Assembly (NCBI GenBank): GCA_947176055.1
Contig: CAMWPE010000068.1
Coordinates: 1 to 10,901, forward strand
From: an uncultured Desulfovibrio sp.
Lineage (GTDB): Bacteria > Desulfobacterota > Desulfovibrionia > Desulfovibrionales > Desulfovibrionaceae
Direction: 5' to 3'
DNA length: 10,901 nt
The translations under genes were made by a program, and so were the position numbers. A model generated the notes under the pieces. The model was not told where the DNA came from, did no database searches, and saw only the letters and a list, made by a program, of their open reading frames with translations. This document shows positions 1 through 6,608 of the stretch, piece after piece. How positions within the stretch are numbered: position 1 is the first letter of the stretch; the number at the start of each line of letters is the position of its first letter.

Positions 1-374
1 ATACTGGCGAATCTGGAATCCATCAAATCGCGGTCGGTTTTTGTCTTCATATCCGAATATGGCGAACAACGGACCAAAACCAGCCAGTTCGAACTGGCGT
101 CGAGGGAGAACTCCAGATAAGCGGCGCAAAACTTCATCACGCCCTGATAACCATTCGCGGAATTACGCGAGGCTTCGATCAGGAATTTTTCGAAATTCTC
201 CAGCACGCTGAGTCCGGAGGCGAGAAAGAGTTTTTCCTTGCTGCCATAGTGATGGGTAAGCAGGCCAAGGGCGACGCCGGCTTTTTCGGAAATTTTTTTA
301 AAAGTCGTTTCCGCGTAGCCGTATTCGCCAAAAAGCTCTTTCGCCGCCTCCAGAAGCGCTTCTTTTTTATTCAT
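1..374 (-). CDS. TetR-family transcriptional regulator, C-terminus cut by window edge
   Basis: The minus-strand frame from the ATG at 374 stays open to the left edge (124 codons visible, no stop). The N-terminus is a clear TetR-type DNA-binding domain: helix 1 at about residues 3-18 (KKEALLEAAKELFGEYG), then the helix-turn-helix at about 23-44 ending in the family signature LLTHHYGSKEKLF. The remaining visible residues, about 55-124, begin the helical ligand-binding domain, which is incomplete here; full TetR proteins are about 190-220 residues. The start has no clear Shine-Dalgarno sequence but fits the usual 8-10 residues before the first helix. The gene begins 49 nt after the stop of the Lon-like gene, so it is probably the last visible member of the same transcript. 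Its target and ligand cannot be told from the sequence. TetR proteins are usually repressors, often of efflux or stress genes; control of this cluster would be a guess. Confidence 0.9.
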   Translation of the reverse strand, partial: MNKKEALLEAAKELFGEYGYAETTFKKISEKAGVALGLLTHHYGSKEKLFLASGLSVLENFEKFLIEASRNSANGYQGVMKFCAAYLEFSLDASSNWLVLVRCSPYSDMKTKTDRDLMDSRFAS

Positions 375-423
375 GTCCAGTCAGCCGCTTCGCGAAAAAG
401 GGGAGCGCGGATTATCATCCGGC

Positions 424-2808
424 TCAATCCTTTCTCCGTCTGCGAAAAGCATTCTGGGCGCTGTAACCAAAAGCGTCCAGCCGTCTATCCACCCTGTCGA
501 ACAGGCTTTTGGGCGTAAAGGATCCGTCTTTGCGTCTTTTGCCAACCGGCAATCCTGTGAGTAATAAAAGCGCCTCATCCATTGTTTTAACCGAGTAAAT
601 ATGAAATTCGCCCTTTTCGGCGCTCGCGATAATATCGGCGGGAAGCAGGAGATGGTCGATATTCGAATGAGGAATAATGACCCCTTGCGTTCCGGTAAAA
701 CCGCGCCTGGCGCAAAGCCTGTAAAAACCTTCGATCTTCTTCGCTACGCCGCCCACGGCGAGAATCTGTCCGGTCGAGCTAACCGCGCCGGTAAAAGCGA
801 GATCGAGTCTTACCGGAGTTTCGGCAAGGGCGGAGAGCAGGGCCGCCAGTTCCGCGCCCGAAGCGGAGTCGCCCTCAATGCCGCCGTAGCTTTGTTCAAA
901 ATATAGGGAAGCGGAGAGGACAAGAGGTTTTTTGCTGGCAAAAAGATTGGTGAGATAGCTCTTCAGAATGAGCATCGCTTTGGTGTGAATCGGGCCGCCA
1001 AGATCGGCTTCGCGCTCCAGATCGATTACGCCGTCATGTCCAACGCCTACGGCGCAGGTAATCTTCTGCGGCAGGCCAAATTCGTAATCGCCGGACATGA
1101 CGACGGAAAGGCCATTTACCTGCCCTATGGCGGAGCCGGATACGGGGAGTTTGATAAGATCGCGATTGTAGTCTTCCATGAAAACTTCCTGAAGAAGATT
1201 TTCACGGTAATTTTTCGCGGAGAGAACTTCGTCCAGAATTTCCGCGTCGACCATTTTTTTGTCCCTCTCGCGGGCCAGCGCGGAAGCCTCGATAAGCGTT
1301 TCCCTTAACAAGGGGAATTTTAACGAGAGCTTTTTCTGATCCTCGCAAAGGAAAGAGGAATGGTCGGCTACGCGGGCTAGTCCGGAAGCGTCGAAGGGAC
1401 ATAGATTTTCGGCGCGAATTATTTTCGCGATCTCCGTAAGAAAAAGACGGAGATTGGGCGCGGTCCGGTCGAGCTGATCGGTCAGATGGGCCTTAATCCG
1501 GAACAAGCGGGCGAATCGGTCGTCGTTATCGAGCAGGATCTCGTAATAGTCCTCGTCCCCTATAAGAATAACTTTCAGGGCGAGAGGAGCGGGCTCGGGT
1601 CGAGGACTTTTAACGCGAAAGGAAAACTCGGACAATTCCGCGTTGTCCTCTATGGGGGCGAAACCGGTTCGCAAGCTCCGCAACAGGGCGTCCCAGACAT
1701 ACGGTCGTTGAACAAGATCGTCGACATGCAGGATGAGATAACCGCCGTTGGCCCGGTGAATGGCGCCGGCGCGAATTAACCCCGGATTGGTAATCAAGGC
1801 GCCCATCTCCGATTCGCGCTCCATACAACCCATAAGATTGGCGAAGGAAGGGTTGTCCTCTACGACAACGGGCGCTCCCGCGATCTCCGAATTATCCACA
1901 AACAGGTTTACGCGATAGAGAGCCTCGCGATCTTCGCCCGGACGCGGCTCATCCTCCGCGTCTTTTTCCGGAGGAAGAAAGCGGGCGACGTCAGCCAGGA
2001 TATGGGCGCGCAAACCTTTGAAATAATTTTCAAGGTTTTCCGAAGGACAAAGCGCGAGAAATCGCTCTTTTACAGGATCGAGGGTCTCGGCCAGGGTCTC
2101 GTCCATGGCGTCTTTAAATAGCGAGGTCTCTTCTCTGGTCCACGCTTCGTCCAGCTCCCGTCCTTCGCGGGAGAAGGGAAAAAGATCGTCCGCGAGCAAC
2201 TCATCCGGGGCGATAGGACGGGATTTGCCGGGAAAACGGCGAGTTTTTGAAGCGACCGACACCTCCCCGGAATCGTCCAGACTGATGTCATAGCCTTTTT
2301 TGGAGGCGGCCCGGCGCATTCGCGACCAAAGATCGTCTTTGCGGGAAGAGTAGGTCTTTATTATCGCGGTCCGTCGTCGCGAATGTTTTTCCGAATCTAG
2401 AACGACCGCGAATTTATCGCGCAAATCGCGCAGGAGCGCGTCGACCGCGTCGCGGAATTTCGCGCCTTCGCCCGCCGGCATGGAAATTAGCCGGGGTTGA
2501 TCCGGATCTTCGAAATTGTTGACATAGAGCAAATCCGGAGCCGCGCTACCTTTTTCCGCGACAGGTTTGAGCCAGTTTAAAAGGGAGCGGGTCCTGCCTA
2601 ATCCAGGCGCTCCGGACAAATAGACATGAAAATTTCCTGAACCTGGCCCCGTCGCCAGCTCCAGCGCCCTGATAGCGCGGGGCTGAAGCGCCCTGAACGA
2701 AGCGCCGGACCGGTCGATAGGGGCGGAGTCGCTGCCGGACCAGGGGAGACGCGCCGGATCCATATAGACGCGCAGTTTGCCTGCGGGGAGGGGGGAGACG
2801 GGAGGCAT
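424..2808 (-). CDS. Lon-like ATP-dependent protease (LonB / AAA_32 type)
   Basis: A 794-residue cytosolic AAA+ protease of the Lon-related group (AAA_32 plus Lon C-terminal domains), distinct from classical LonA because it lacks the large N-terminal substrate domain. A P-loop-like motif, GAPGLGRT, lies at residues 66-73 with Arg where Walker A normally has Lys. A charged, probably helical insertion spans about 120-290. A Walker B-like strand, GGYLILHVDDL, is at 355-365 and a sensor-1-like strand, VILIGDEDYY, at 413-422. The protease domain covers about 555-755. The catalytic dyad is Ser648 in GDSASGA and Lys691 in GGVAKKIEG; their 43-residue spacing equals that of Ser679/Lys722 in E. coli Lon. 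The C-terminal tail is basic (RRRRKD). The start lies 8 nt after the hemC stop with no separate promoter room, which suggests translational coupling. The role is presumably ATP-driven degradation of damaged or regulatory proteins. The active site looks intact; the exact subfamily name is less certain. Confidence 0.93.
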   Translation of the reverse strand: MPPVSPLPAGKLRVYMDPARLPWSGSDSAPIDRSGASFRALQPRAIRALELATGPGSGNFHVYLSGAPGLGRTRSLLNWLKPVAEKGSAAPDLLYVNNFEDPDQPRLISMPAGEGAKFRDAVDALLRDLRDKFAVVLDSEKHSRRRTAIIKTYSSRKDDLWSRMRRAASKKGYDISLDDSGEVSVASKTRRFPGKSRPIAPDELLADDLFPFSREGRELDEAWTREETSLFKDAMDETLAETLDPVKERFLALCPSENLENYFKGLRAHILADVARFLPPEKDAEDEPRPGEDREALYRVNLFVDNSEIAGAPVVVEDNPSFANLMGCMERESEMGALITNPGLIRAGAIHRANGGYLILHVDDLVQRPYVWDALLRSLRTGFAPIEDNAELSEFSFRVKSPRPEPAPLALKVILIGDEDYYEILLDNDDRFARLFRIKAHLTDQLDRTAPNLRLFLTEIAKIIRAENLCPFDASGLARVADHSSFLCEDQKKLSLKFPLLRETLIEASALARERDKKMVDAEILDEVLSAKNYRENLLQEVFMEDYNRDLIKLPVSGSAIGQVNGLSVVMSGDYEFGLPQKITCAVGVGHDGVIDLEREADLGGPIHTKAMLILKSYLTNLFASKKPLVLSASLYFEQSYGGIEGDSASGAELAALLSALAETPVRLDLAFTGAVSSTGQILAVGGVAKKIEGFYRLCARRGFTGTQGVIIPHSNIDHLLLPADIIASAEKGEFHIYSVKTMDEALLLLTGLPVGKRRKDGSFTPKSLFDRVDRRLDAFGYSAQNAFRRRRKD

Positions 2809-2816
2809 CGGCTTTA

Positions 2817-3743
2817 TCAGGAATTTATCTTTTCAAGAATTTTTCCGGCACCTGCGGCGAGCAACCGGTTCGCGAGATTTTCGCCGAGTTTTGCCGAGTC
2901 GCTGGCGTCGCCCAGAATCTGATCCCTCAAAATCTCGCGCCCGTCGGGGTCGGCGACCAGGCCGTCAAGGCTGACGGTCTCATCGTCCAGCATGACGGCG
3001 CGGGCGGCGATGGGCACCTGACAACCGCCATTCAAGCGGGCGAGGAAAGCCCGCTCGGCGTCGACGGAGACGCGCGTCGGCCTGTCTTCCAGTTGCGAGA
3101 GGAGGACAAAAAGATCGTAATTGTCCTCGGAGCATTCGATGCCGATGGCGCCCTGTCCGGCCGCGGGCAAAATAACGTCGGGGTCGAATGGAAGGGTAAA
3201 TCTTTCGGAGAGATCGAGACGGTAAAGTCCCGCGGTAGCCAGAATGACGGCGTCGCACCGGCCCTCGCGCAACTTGTTCAGACGGGTGTCCACATTGCCG
3301 CGAAGATCCACGATATTGAGATCCGGTCTTTTATGGAGGAGTTGCGCCTTGCGTCGCAAACTGCTGGTGCCCACTTTCGCGCCGATGGGGAGGGTATCGA
3401 AAGACGCGAATCGGGTCGACACGAAGCAGTCGGAAGCGTCCTCTCGCTCCGGCATGCAACCGATGATCAATCCTTCAGGCAACTCCATTGGCACATCTTT
3501 CATGCTATGCACGGCTATGTCGGCGCGACCATCCAGGAGCGCTTCTTCTATCTCCTTGACGAAGAGCCCCTTTCCGCCGACCTTTGCCAGAGGAACGTCC
3601 AGGATCTTGTCGCCTTTGGTCGCGACCGTCTTGATCGACGCCTTCAGGGATGGATCGAGGCTCTCCAGCCTGCTTTTTACGTAATTGGCTTGCCAGAGAG
3701 CGAGCGGACTGCCGCGGGAAGCGATGACAATATGTTTACGCAT
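2817..3743 (-). CDS. hemC: Hydroxymethylbilane synthase (porphobilinogen deaminase)
   Basis: This cytosolic enzyme condenses four porphobilinogen molecules into the linear tetrapyrrole hydroxymethylbilane, a shared step to heme, siroheme and cobalamin. The 308-residue length is typical. Visible hallmarks are ASRGSPLALWQA at residues 8-19, KGLFVKEIE at 58-66, the catalytic Asp83 in HSMKDVP, the Arg-rich substrate site GTSSLRRKAQ at 125-134, DLRGNVDTRL at 146-155, PAAGQGAIGIE at 193-203, and Cys241 in NGGCQVP, which carries the dipyrromethane cofactor (E. coli Cys242). The frame is open further upstream to 3926, but that part is a Pro/Ala-rich shadow of the zinc-ribbon gene. The ATG at 3743, giving MRKHIVIASRGSPLA, matches the family start. 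Only one base separates it from the fmdB-like stop, so translation is probably coupled. No other tetrapyrrole gene is visible in the window. Confidence 0.97.
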   Translation of the reverse strand: MRKHIVIASRGSPLALWQANYVKSRLESLDPSLKASIKTVATKGDKILDVPLAKVGGKGLFVKEIEEALLDGRADIAVHSMKDVPMELPEGLIIGCMPEREDASDCFVSTRFASFDTLPIGAKVGTSSLRRKAQLLHKRPDLNIVDLRGNVDTRLNKLREGRCDAVILATAGLYRLDLSERFTLPFDPDVILPAAGQGAIGIECSEDNYDLFVLLSQLEDRPTRVSVDAERAFLARLNGGCQVPIAARAVMLDDETVSLDGLVADPDGREILRDQILGDASDSAKLGENLANRLLAAGAGKILEKINS

Positions 3744-3744
3744 C

Positions 3745-3978
3745 TTACGCGCCGCAGGAACCGCAATTGCCGCCGGAACAGCCGGCGCAGCCGCCGCCGG
3801 AGGCGGGAGGGGAATAATCGCCGCCGGCGGACGAGGATTTATAGCGACGGCAGTTGGCCGAAAGCAGTTTTTCAGTTGAGGATGAACCGCAATCGGGACA
3901 AGCCGGAGTCTTGTCCCCGAAGACAAGCTCCTCGAACTTTTTTCCGCATTTTTCGCATAAAAATTCGTATAATGGCAT
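3745..3978 (-). CDS. FmdB-family zinc ribbon protein
   Basis: A 77-residue protein starting MPLYEFLCEKCG, the standard opening of the FmdB / Zn_ribbon_8 family. Two CxxC knuckles (Cys8/Cys11 and Cys27/Cys30) should bind one zinc. A Ser/Gly linker follows, then a Gly/Cys-rich tail with four more cysteines (64, 67, 72, 75) in the form CAGCSGGNCGSCG, a tail I associate with this family in anaerobes. An ATG four codons upstream (3990) is possible, but the start at 3978 has a GGAG six bases before it and matches the family. It is first in the minus-strand cluster, one base before hemC. The family was named for a putative regulator of formamidase; its biochemical role is not settled, and I assign none. 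The extra cysteines could bind a second metal or take part in redox chemistry, which is inference. Confidence 0.92.
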   Translation of the reverse strand: MPLYEFLCEKCGKKFEELVFGDKTPACPDCGSSSTEKLLSANCRRYKSSSAGGDYSPPASGGGCAGCSGGNCGSCGA

Positions 3979-3984
3979 GGCTGG

Positions 3985-3988
3985 CTCC
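3985..3988 (-). promoter_or_regulatory. Ribosome binding site (GGAG) fixing the fmdB-like start
   Basis: The minus strand reads GGAG followed by six bases and then the ATG at 3978. This favours the start giving MPLYEF over the ATG four codons upstream, which itself overlaps this motif. Confidence 0.6.
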
Positions 3989-4050
3989 ATTTCCGGACAA
4001 TAAGCTCGCCGCGGCGTCCGATTGTCGCCGGACGCGAAAATTAAGGCGTA

Positions 4051-4079
4051 ATATTAATCAAACTCTCCCCGCCTGACAA
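4051..4079 (-). promoter_or_regulatory. Candidate sigma-70-type promoter for the fmdB-hemC-lon-tetR cluster
   Basis: The minus strand carries TTGTCA (4079-4074; five of six matches to the -35 consensus), a spacer of exactly 17 bases, and TAATAT (4056-4051; four of six matches to the -10). Transcription would start near 4044, giving a leader of about 65 nt before the zinc-ribbon ATG at 3978. It is the only good promoter-like pair I found upstream of the cluster. It is a prediction by motif only. Confidence 0.45.
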
Positions 4080-4089
4080 GGGAGCGGCC

Positions 4090-4130
4090 GATTAATTTTT
4101 TGCGTTTCGCATGATTTTATTTTATTAATC
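4090..4130. repeat. Spaced 7-bp inverted repeat (GATTAAT / ATTAATC) before nadK
   Basis: GATTAAT at 4090-4096 is exactly complementary to ATTAATC at 4124-4130, in an AT-rich patch inside the divergent fmdB/nadK intergenic region. A weak promoter-like pair for the plus strand (TTGCGT at 4100-4105, 17-base spacer, TATTAA at 4123-4128) lies between and across the arms, so the repeat could be an operator. Both arms are AT-rich and short, so chance is a real alternative. Confidence 0.25.
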
Positions 4131-4149
4131 ATGGATTATCGCGTCGCGG

Positions 4150-5037
4150 ATGGAAGCCTCCATACGCGGACAAGATTCGAGCATGGCAAAATCGCGGTCG
4201 ATTATGGCTGATGGCGAAAAATTTTTAATATATTATAAAAAGAACAGCGACGAAGCGAAGAAAACCGCTCGGCTCGCGGGCGAATGTTTCGCTCGACGGG
4301 GTCTGGAATATTTCGTTCTGGAAGCCGGAGAGCCGTTGCCGCCGGAAACCTGGGACGCGCGGGCCGCCATTGTGCTGGGAGGGGACGGAAGCGCGCTGGG
4401 CCTGGCCCGGAGACTCGCGGGCACATCCATTCCAGTATTTGGCATTAATTTTGGCACGGCGGGCTTTCTAACCGCCGCCTCAGCCGGGAACTGGGAAAAA
4501 GCCCTTTGCGAAATGCTCGATGGGGAGTTGCCCGTAAAAACCTATATGGCCTTAAAATGGCGACTGGTTCGCGGCGGAGAAATAATTTCATCCGGCGTAT
4601 GCGCCAATGATCTGGTCTTGAGCCGCTGTTATCCGGCGAAACTGGTCGCTCTCGATATATTGGTCGAAAATCAGGCCCTGGGACGGTTGCGCGGCGACGC
4701 GTTAATCGTCTGCTCGCCACTCGGCAGCACCGGTTATTGCGTCTCGGCGGGAGGCCCGGTAATCTACGCGGGCATGAACGCCATAGGTTTGATACCGGTT
4801 TGTCCATTTCCCCTGGGCGCGGCGTCCATTGTTATCCCCGGAAATTTCCGGATCGGGCTTGTCGTAGGCGAGTCTTCGGGCGAGTGTTACTGCACCGTGG
4901 ACGGTCAGGAAGGGATGATAACGGGGGAAGGCGACGTCATCGAGGTTTCGGGCTGGGAAAACGCGCTCGCTTTTTACGGCGACGAATCGCTGTTTTTCCA
5001 AAGACTGAAAAAAAGAGGATTCGCCCTGGAATCCTGA
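4150..5037 (+). CDS. nadK: NAD kinase
   Basis: This cytosolic enzyme phosphorylates NAD to NADP using ATP or polyphosphate. Numbering from 4150 (295 residues), the hallmarks are LGGDGSALGLAR at 76-87, with the GGDG nucleotide motif, GINFGTAGFLT at 98-108, the conserved ND in CANDLVLSR at 151-159, and the GSTGY / SAGGP segment at 192-203, which binds NAD. The C-terminal VDGQE at 250-254 is also typical. The start is uncertain. The ATG at 4150 is the longest choice, but the first strand (KFLIYYKKN) begins only at residue 24. Most family members begin a few residues before it, so the ATG at 4204 (277 residues, MADGEKFLIYY) is at least as likely; 4183 is also possible. None has a convincing ribosome site. 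gatB follows after 23 nt, probably on the same transcript. Confidence 0.93.
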   Translation: MEASIRGQDSSMAKSRSIMADGEKFLIYYKKNSDEAKKTARLAGECFARRGLEYFVLEAGEPLPPETWDARAAIVLGGDGSALGLARRLAGTSIPVFGINFGTAGFLTAASAGNWEKALCEMLDGELPVKTYMALKWRLVRGGEIISSGVCANDLVLSRCYPAKLVALDILVENQALGRLRGDALIVCSPLGSTGYCVSAGGPVIYAGMNAIGLIPVCPFPLGAASIVIPGNFRIGLVVGESSGECYCTVDGQEGMITGEGDVIEVSGWENALAFYGDESLFFQRLKKRGFALES

Positions 5038-5060
5038 CATATAACTTCATTGATAAAAAG

Positions 5061-6497
5061 ATGCGAAAATACGAAGCTGTCATTGGCCTGGAAGTTCACG
5101 TCCGCCTGGCGACAAAATCGAAACTGTTTTGCTCGTGCCCCAATCAATTCGGAGACGGACCCAACGAAAATGTCTGCGAAATTTGCTCCGGCATGCCGGG
5201 CGCGCTTCCCTCGCCCAACGCCGAGGCCATCCGTCTGGCCGCGACGGCGGGACTTGCCGCGAATTGCCGGATAAACCAGGTTTCGCGGTTCGCCCGCAAA
5301 AATTATTTTTATCCGGATCTGCCCTCCGGCTATCAGATTTCCCAGTTCGATCTCCCCATTTGCGAAGCGGGTTATCTGGAAATTCAGACTTCGGACGGTT
5401 CAAAAAAAATTGGCGTTACCCGCATTCATATGGAAAACGACGCGGGCAAGAATATCCATTCTACCGAAAGGAATTTAAGCTTCGTGGATTTGAACCGGGC
5501 CGGATCGCCTCTTATCGAAATCGTGTCCGAGCCGGATCTCCGCTCCGCCGAGGAAGCGGAGCTATATCTAAAAAAGTTGCACGGCATTGTCGTCTATCTG
5601 GGCATAAGCGACGGGAATATGGAGGAAGGCAGTTTTCGTTGCGACGCCAATGTCTCCCTGCGCCCGGCCGGATCGACAAGCCTGGGGACGCGGACGGAGC
5701 TTAAAAATCTCAATTCATTCCGTAATGTCCGGCGGGCCATAGAATACGAGATCGAAAGACAGTCAGAAGAATTGGACGACGGGAGAGCGATAGTTCAGGA
5801 AACACGGCTCTACGACGCGGACAAGAATCTGACGCGAAGCATGCGGGACAAGGAGGAAGCCGAAGATTATCGCTATTTTCCCGATCCCGATCTCCTCCCC
5901 CTGCGCATCGAGGACGATGTCCTCGAAAAATGGCGCGCCTCCATGCCCGAAGACCGCGACGTCAGATTAAAAAAATTTATGTCTTTGACGGGGCTGCCGG
6001 AGCCGGAATGCGAGATCCTGACAAAAGACCGGTTTATGGCGGATTTTTTCGAAACGGCCGCCGGTTTATCGGATGCGAAAATTTGCGCCTCCCTGATCAT
6101 CGGACCAGTCGCTCGCTATCATAATAACAAAGATCAGCCTATGACGGCCTCCGACTGGGAATTTACGCCGCAAAGTCTGGCGAAACTGGCGAATCTGATC
6201 AAATCCGGCCGAATCGCCTCGAAAACGGCCCAGGACATCTTGCCCGAAATCTTCGAGTCCGGCGAGGATCCCGAAAAATATGTCGAGAGAAAAGGGCTGA
6301 TCCAGATATCTGACACGGACGCCATCGAACAAGCCGTAGCCGAAGTCCTCGCCGCCAATCCGAAGGAAGTCGAAGCCTACCGCGGCGGCAAAAAGAAACT
6401 AGTCTCTTTCTTCGTAGGCCAGATAATGCGAGCCACCAAAGGCAAAGGGAATCCCGCGATCATCAATAAACTATTGCTGGAAAAACTCGAAGGTTAA
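5061..6497 (+). CDS. gatB: Aspartyl/glutamyl-tRNA(Asn/Gln) amidotransferase subunit B
   Basis: The 478-residue tRNA-binding and kinase-like subunit of GatCAB, which converts Glu-tRNA(Gln) and/or Asp-tRNA(Asn) to the amidated forms. The start MRKYEAVIGLEVHVRLATKS is canonical. Zinc-site cysteines 24, 26, 39 and 42 lie in KLFCSCP and VCEICSGMPGALPSPN. Further hallmarks are KNYFYPDLPSGYQISQ, RIHMENDAGK, DLNRAGSPLIEIVSEPD and EEGSFRCDANVSLRP. The C-terminal part (about 330-478) is the helical and YqeY-like tail domain, ending in the usual conserved segment (GQIMRATKGKGNPAIINKLL). Length matches the family. The frame is open upstream into nadK, but that part is a shadow. AAAAG directly before the ATG is a poor ribosome site. 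gatA and gatC are not in the window, so they must be encoded elsewhere; separation of gatB from gatCA is common. Confidence 0.98.
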   Translation: MRKYEAVIGLEVHVRLATKSKLFCSCPNQFGDGPNENVCEICSGMPGALPSPNAEAIRLAATAGLAANCRINQVSRFARKNYFYPDLPSGYQISQFDLPICEAGYLEIQTSDGSKKIGVTRIHMENDAGKNIHSTERNLSFVDLNRAGSPLIEIVSEPDLRSAEEAELYLKKLHGIVVYLGISDGNMEEGSFRCDANVSLRPAGSTSLGTRTELKNLNSFRNVRRAIEYEIERQSEELDDGRAIVQETRLYDADKNLTRSMRDKEEAEDYRYFPDPDLLPLRIEDDVLEKWRASMPEDRDVRLKKFMSLTGLPEPECEILTKDRFMADFFETAAGLSDAKICASLIIGPVARYHNNKDQPMTASDWEFTPQSLAKLANLIKSGRIASKTAQDILPEIFESGEDPEKYVERKGLIQISDTDAIEQAVAEVLAANPKEVEAYRGGKKKLVSFFVGQIMRATKGKGNPAIINKLLLEKLEG

Positions 6498-6553
6498 AAA
6501 CGCGAGGAGAAGGGAAGCTCCTTGGCGACGCTCCAGGGCGCGCCGACCAAAAA

Positions 6554-6576
6554 GCCGCCGGTCAGAAACCGGCGGC
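6554..6576. terminator. Bidirectional intrinsic terminator between convergent genes
   Basis: A perfect 9-bp stem (GCCGCCGGT at 6554-6562, ACCGGCGGC at 6568-6576) closes a 5-base loop. On the minus strand it is followed by TTTTTGG, a good terminator for the repeat-protein gene. On the plus strand the following AATTTTATTT serves gatB. Its place, between the gatB stop (6497) and the minus-strand stop (6609), fits a shared terminator. Confidence 0.85.
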
Positions 6577-6608
6577 AATTTTATTTGGAAGTTTGAAACA
6601 GGAGAAAT

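Noticed and set aside
3744..3926. Upstream extension of the hemC frame
   Set aside because: It lies wholly within the zinc-ribbon gene in another frame and encodes a Pro/Ala-rich run; the conserved HemC start is at 3743.
3093..4076. Plus-strand open frame of 327 codons antisense to hemC and the zinc-ribbon gene
   Set aside because: It runs opposite two well-supported genes, is rich in Arg and low-complexity sequence, and shows no family motif. It looks like a shadow frame of GC-biased coding DNA.
4737..5060. Upstream extension of the gatB frame into nadK
   Set aside because: The added part is Arg/Gly-rich shadow sequence of nadK; GatB proteins begin at the MRKYEAVIGLE segment.
6498..6553. 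Possible small gene or second hairpin after gatB
   Set aside because: No start with a ribosome site and no stem longer than a few base pairs; only the 6554-6576 terminator is supported.
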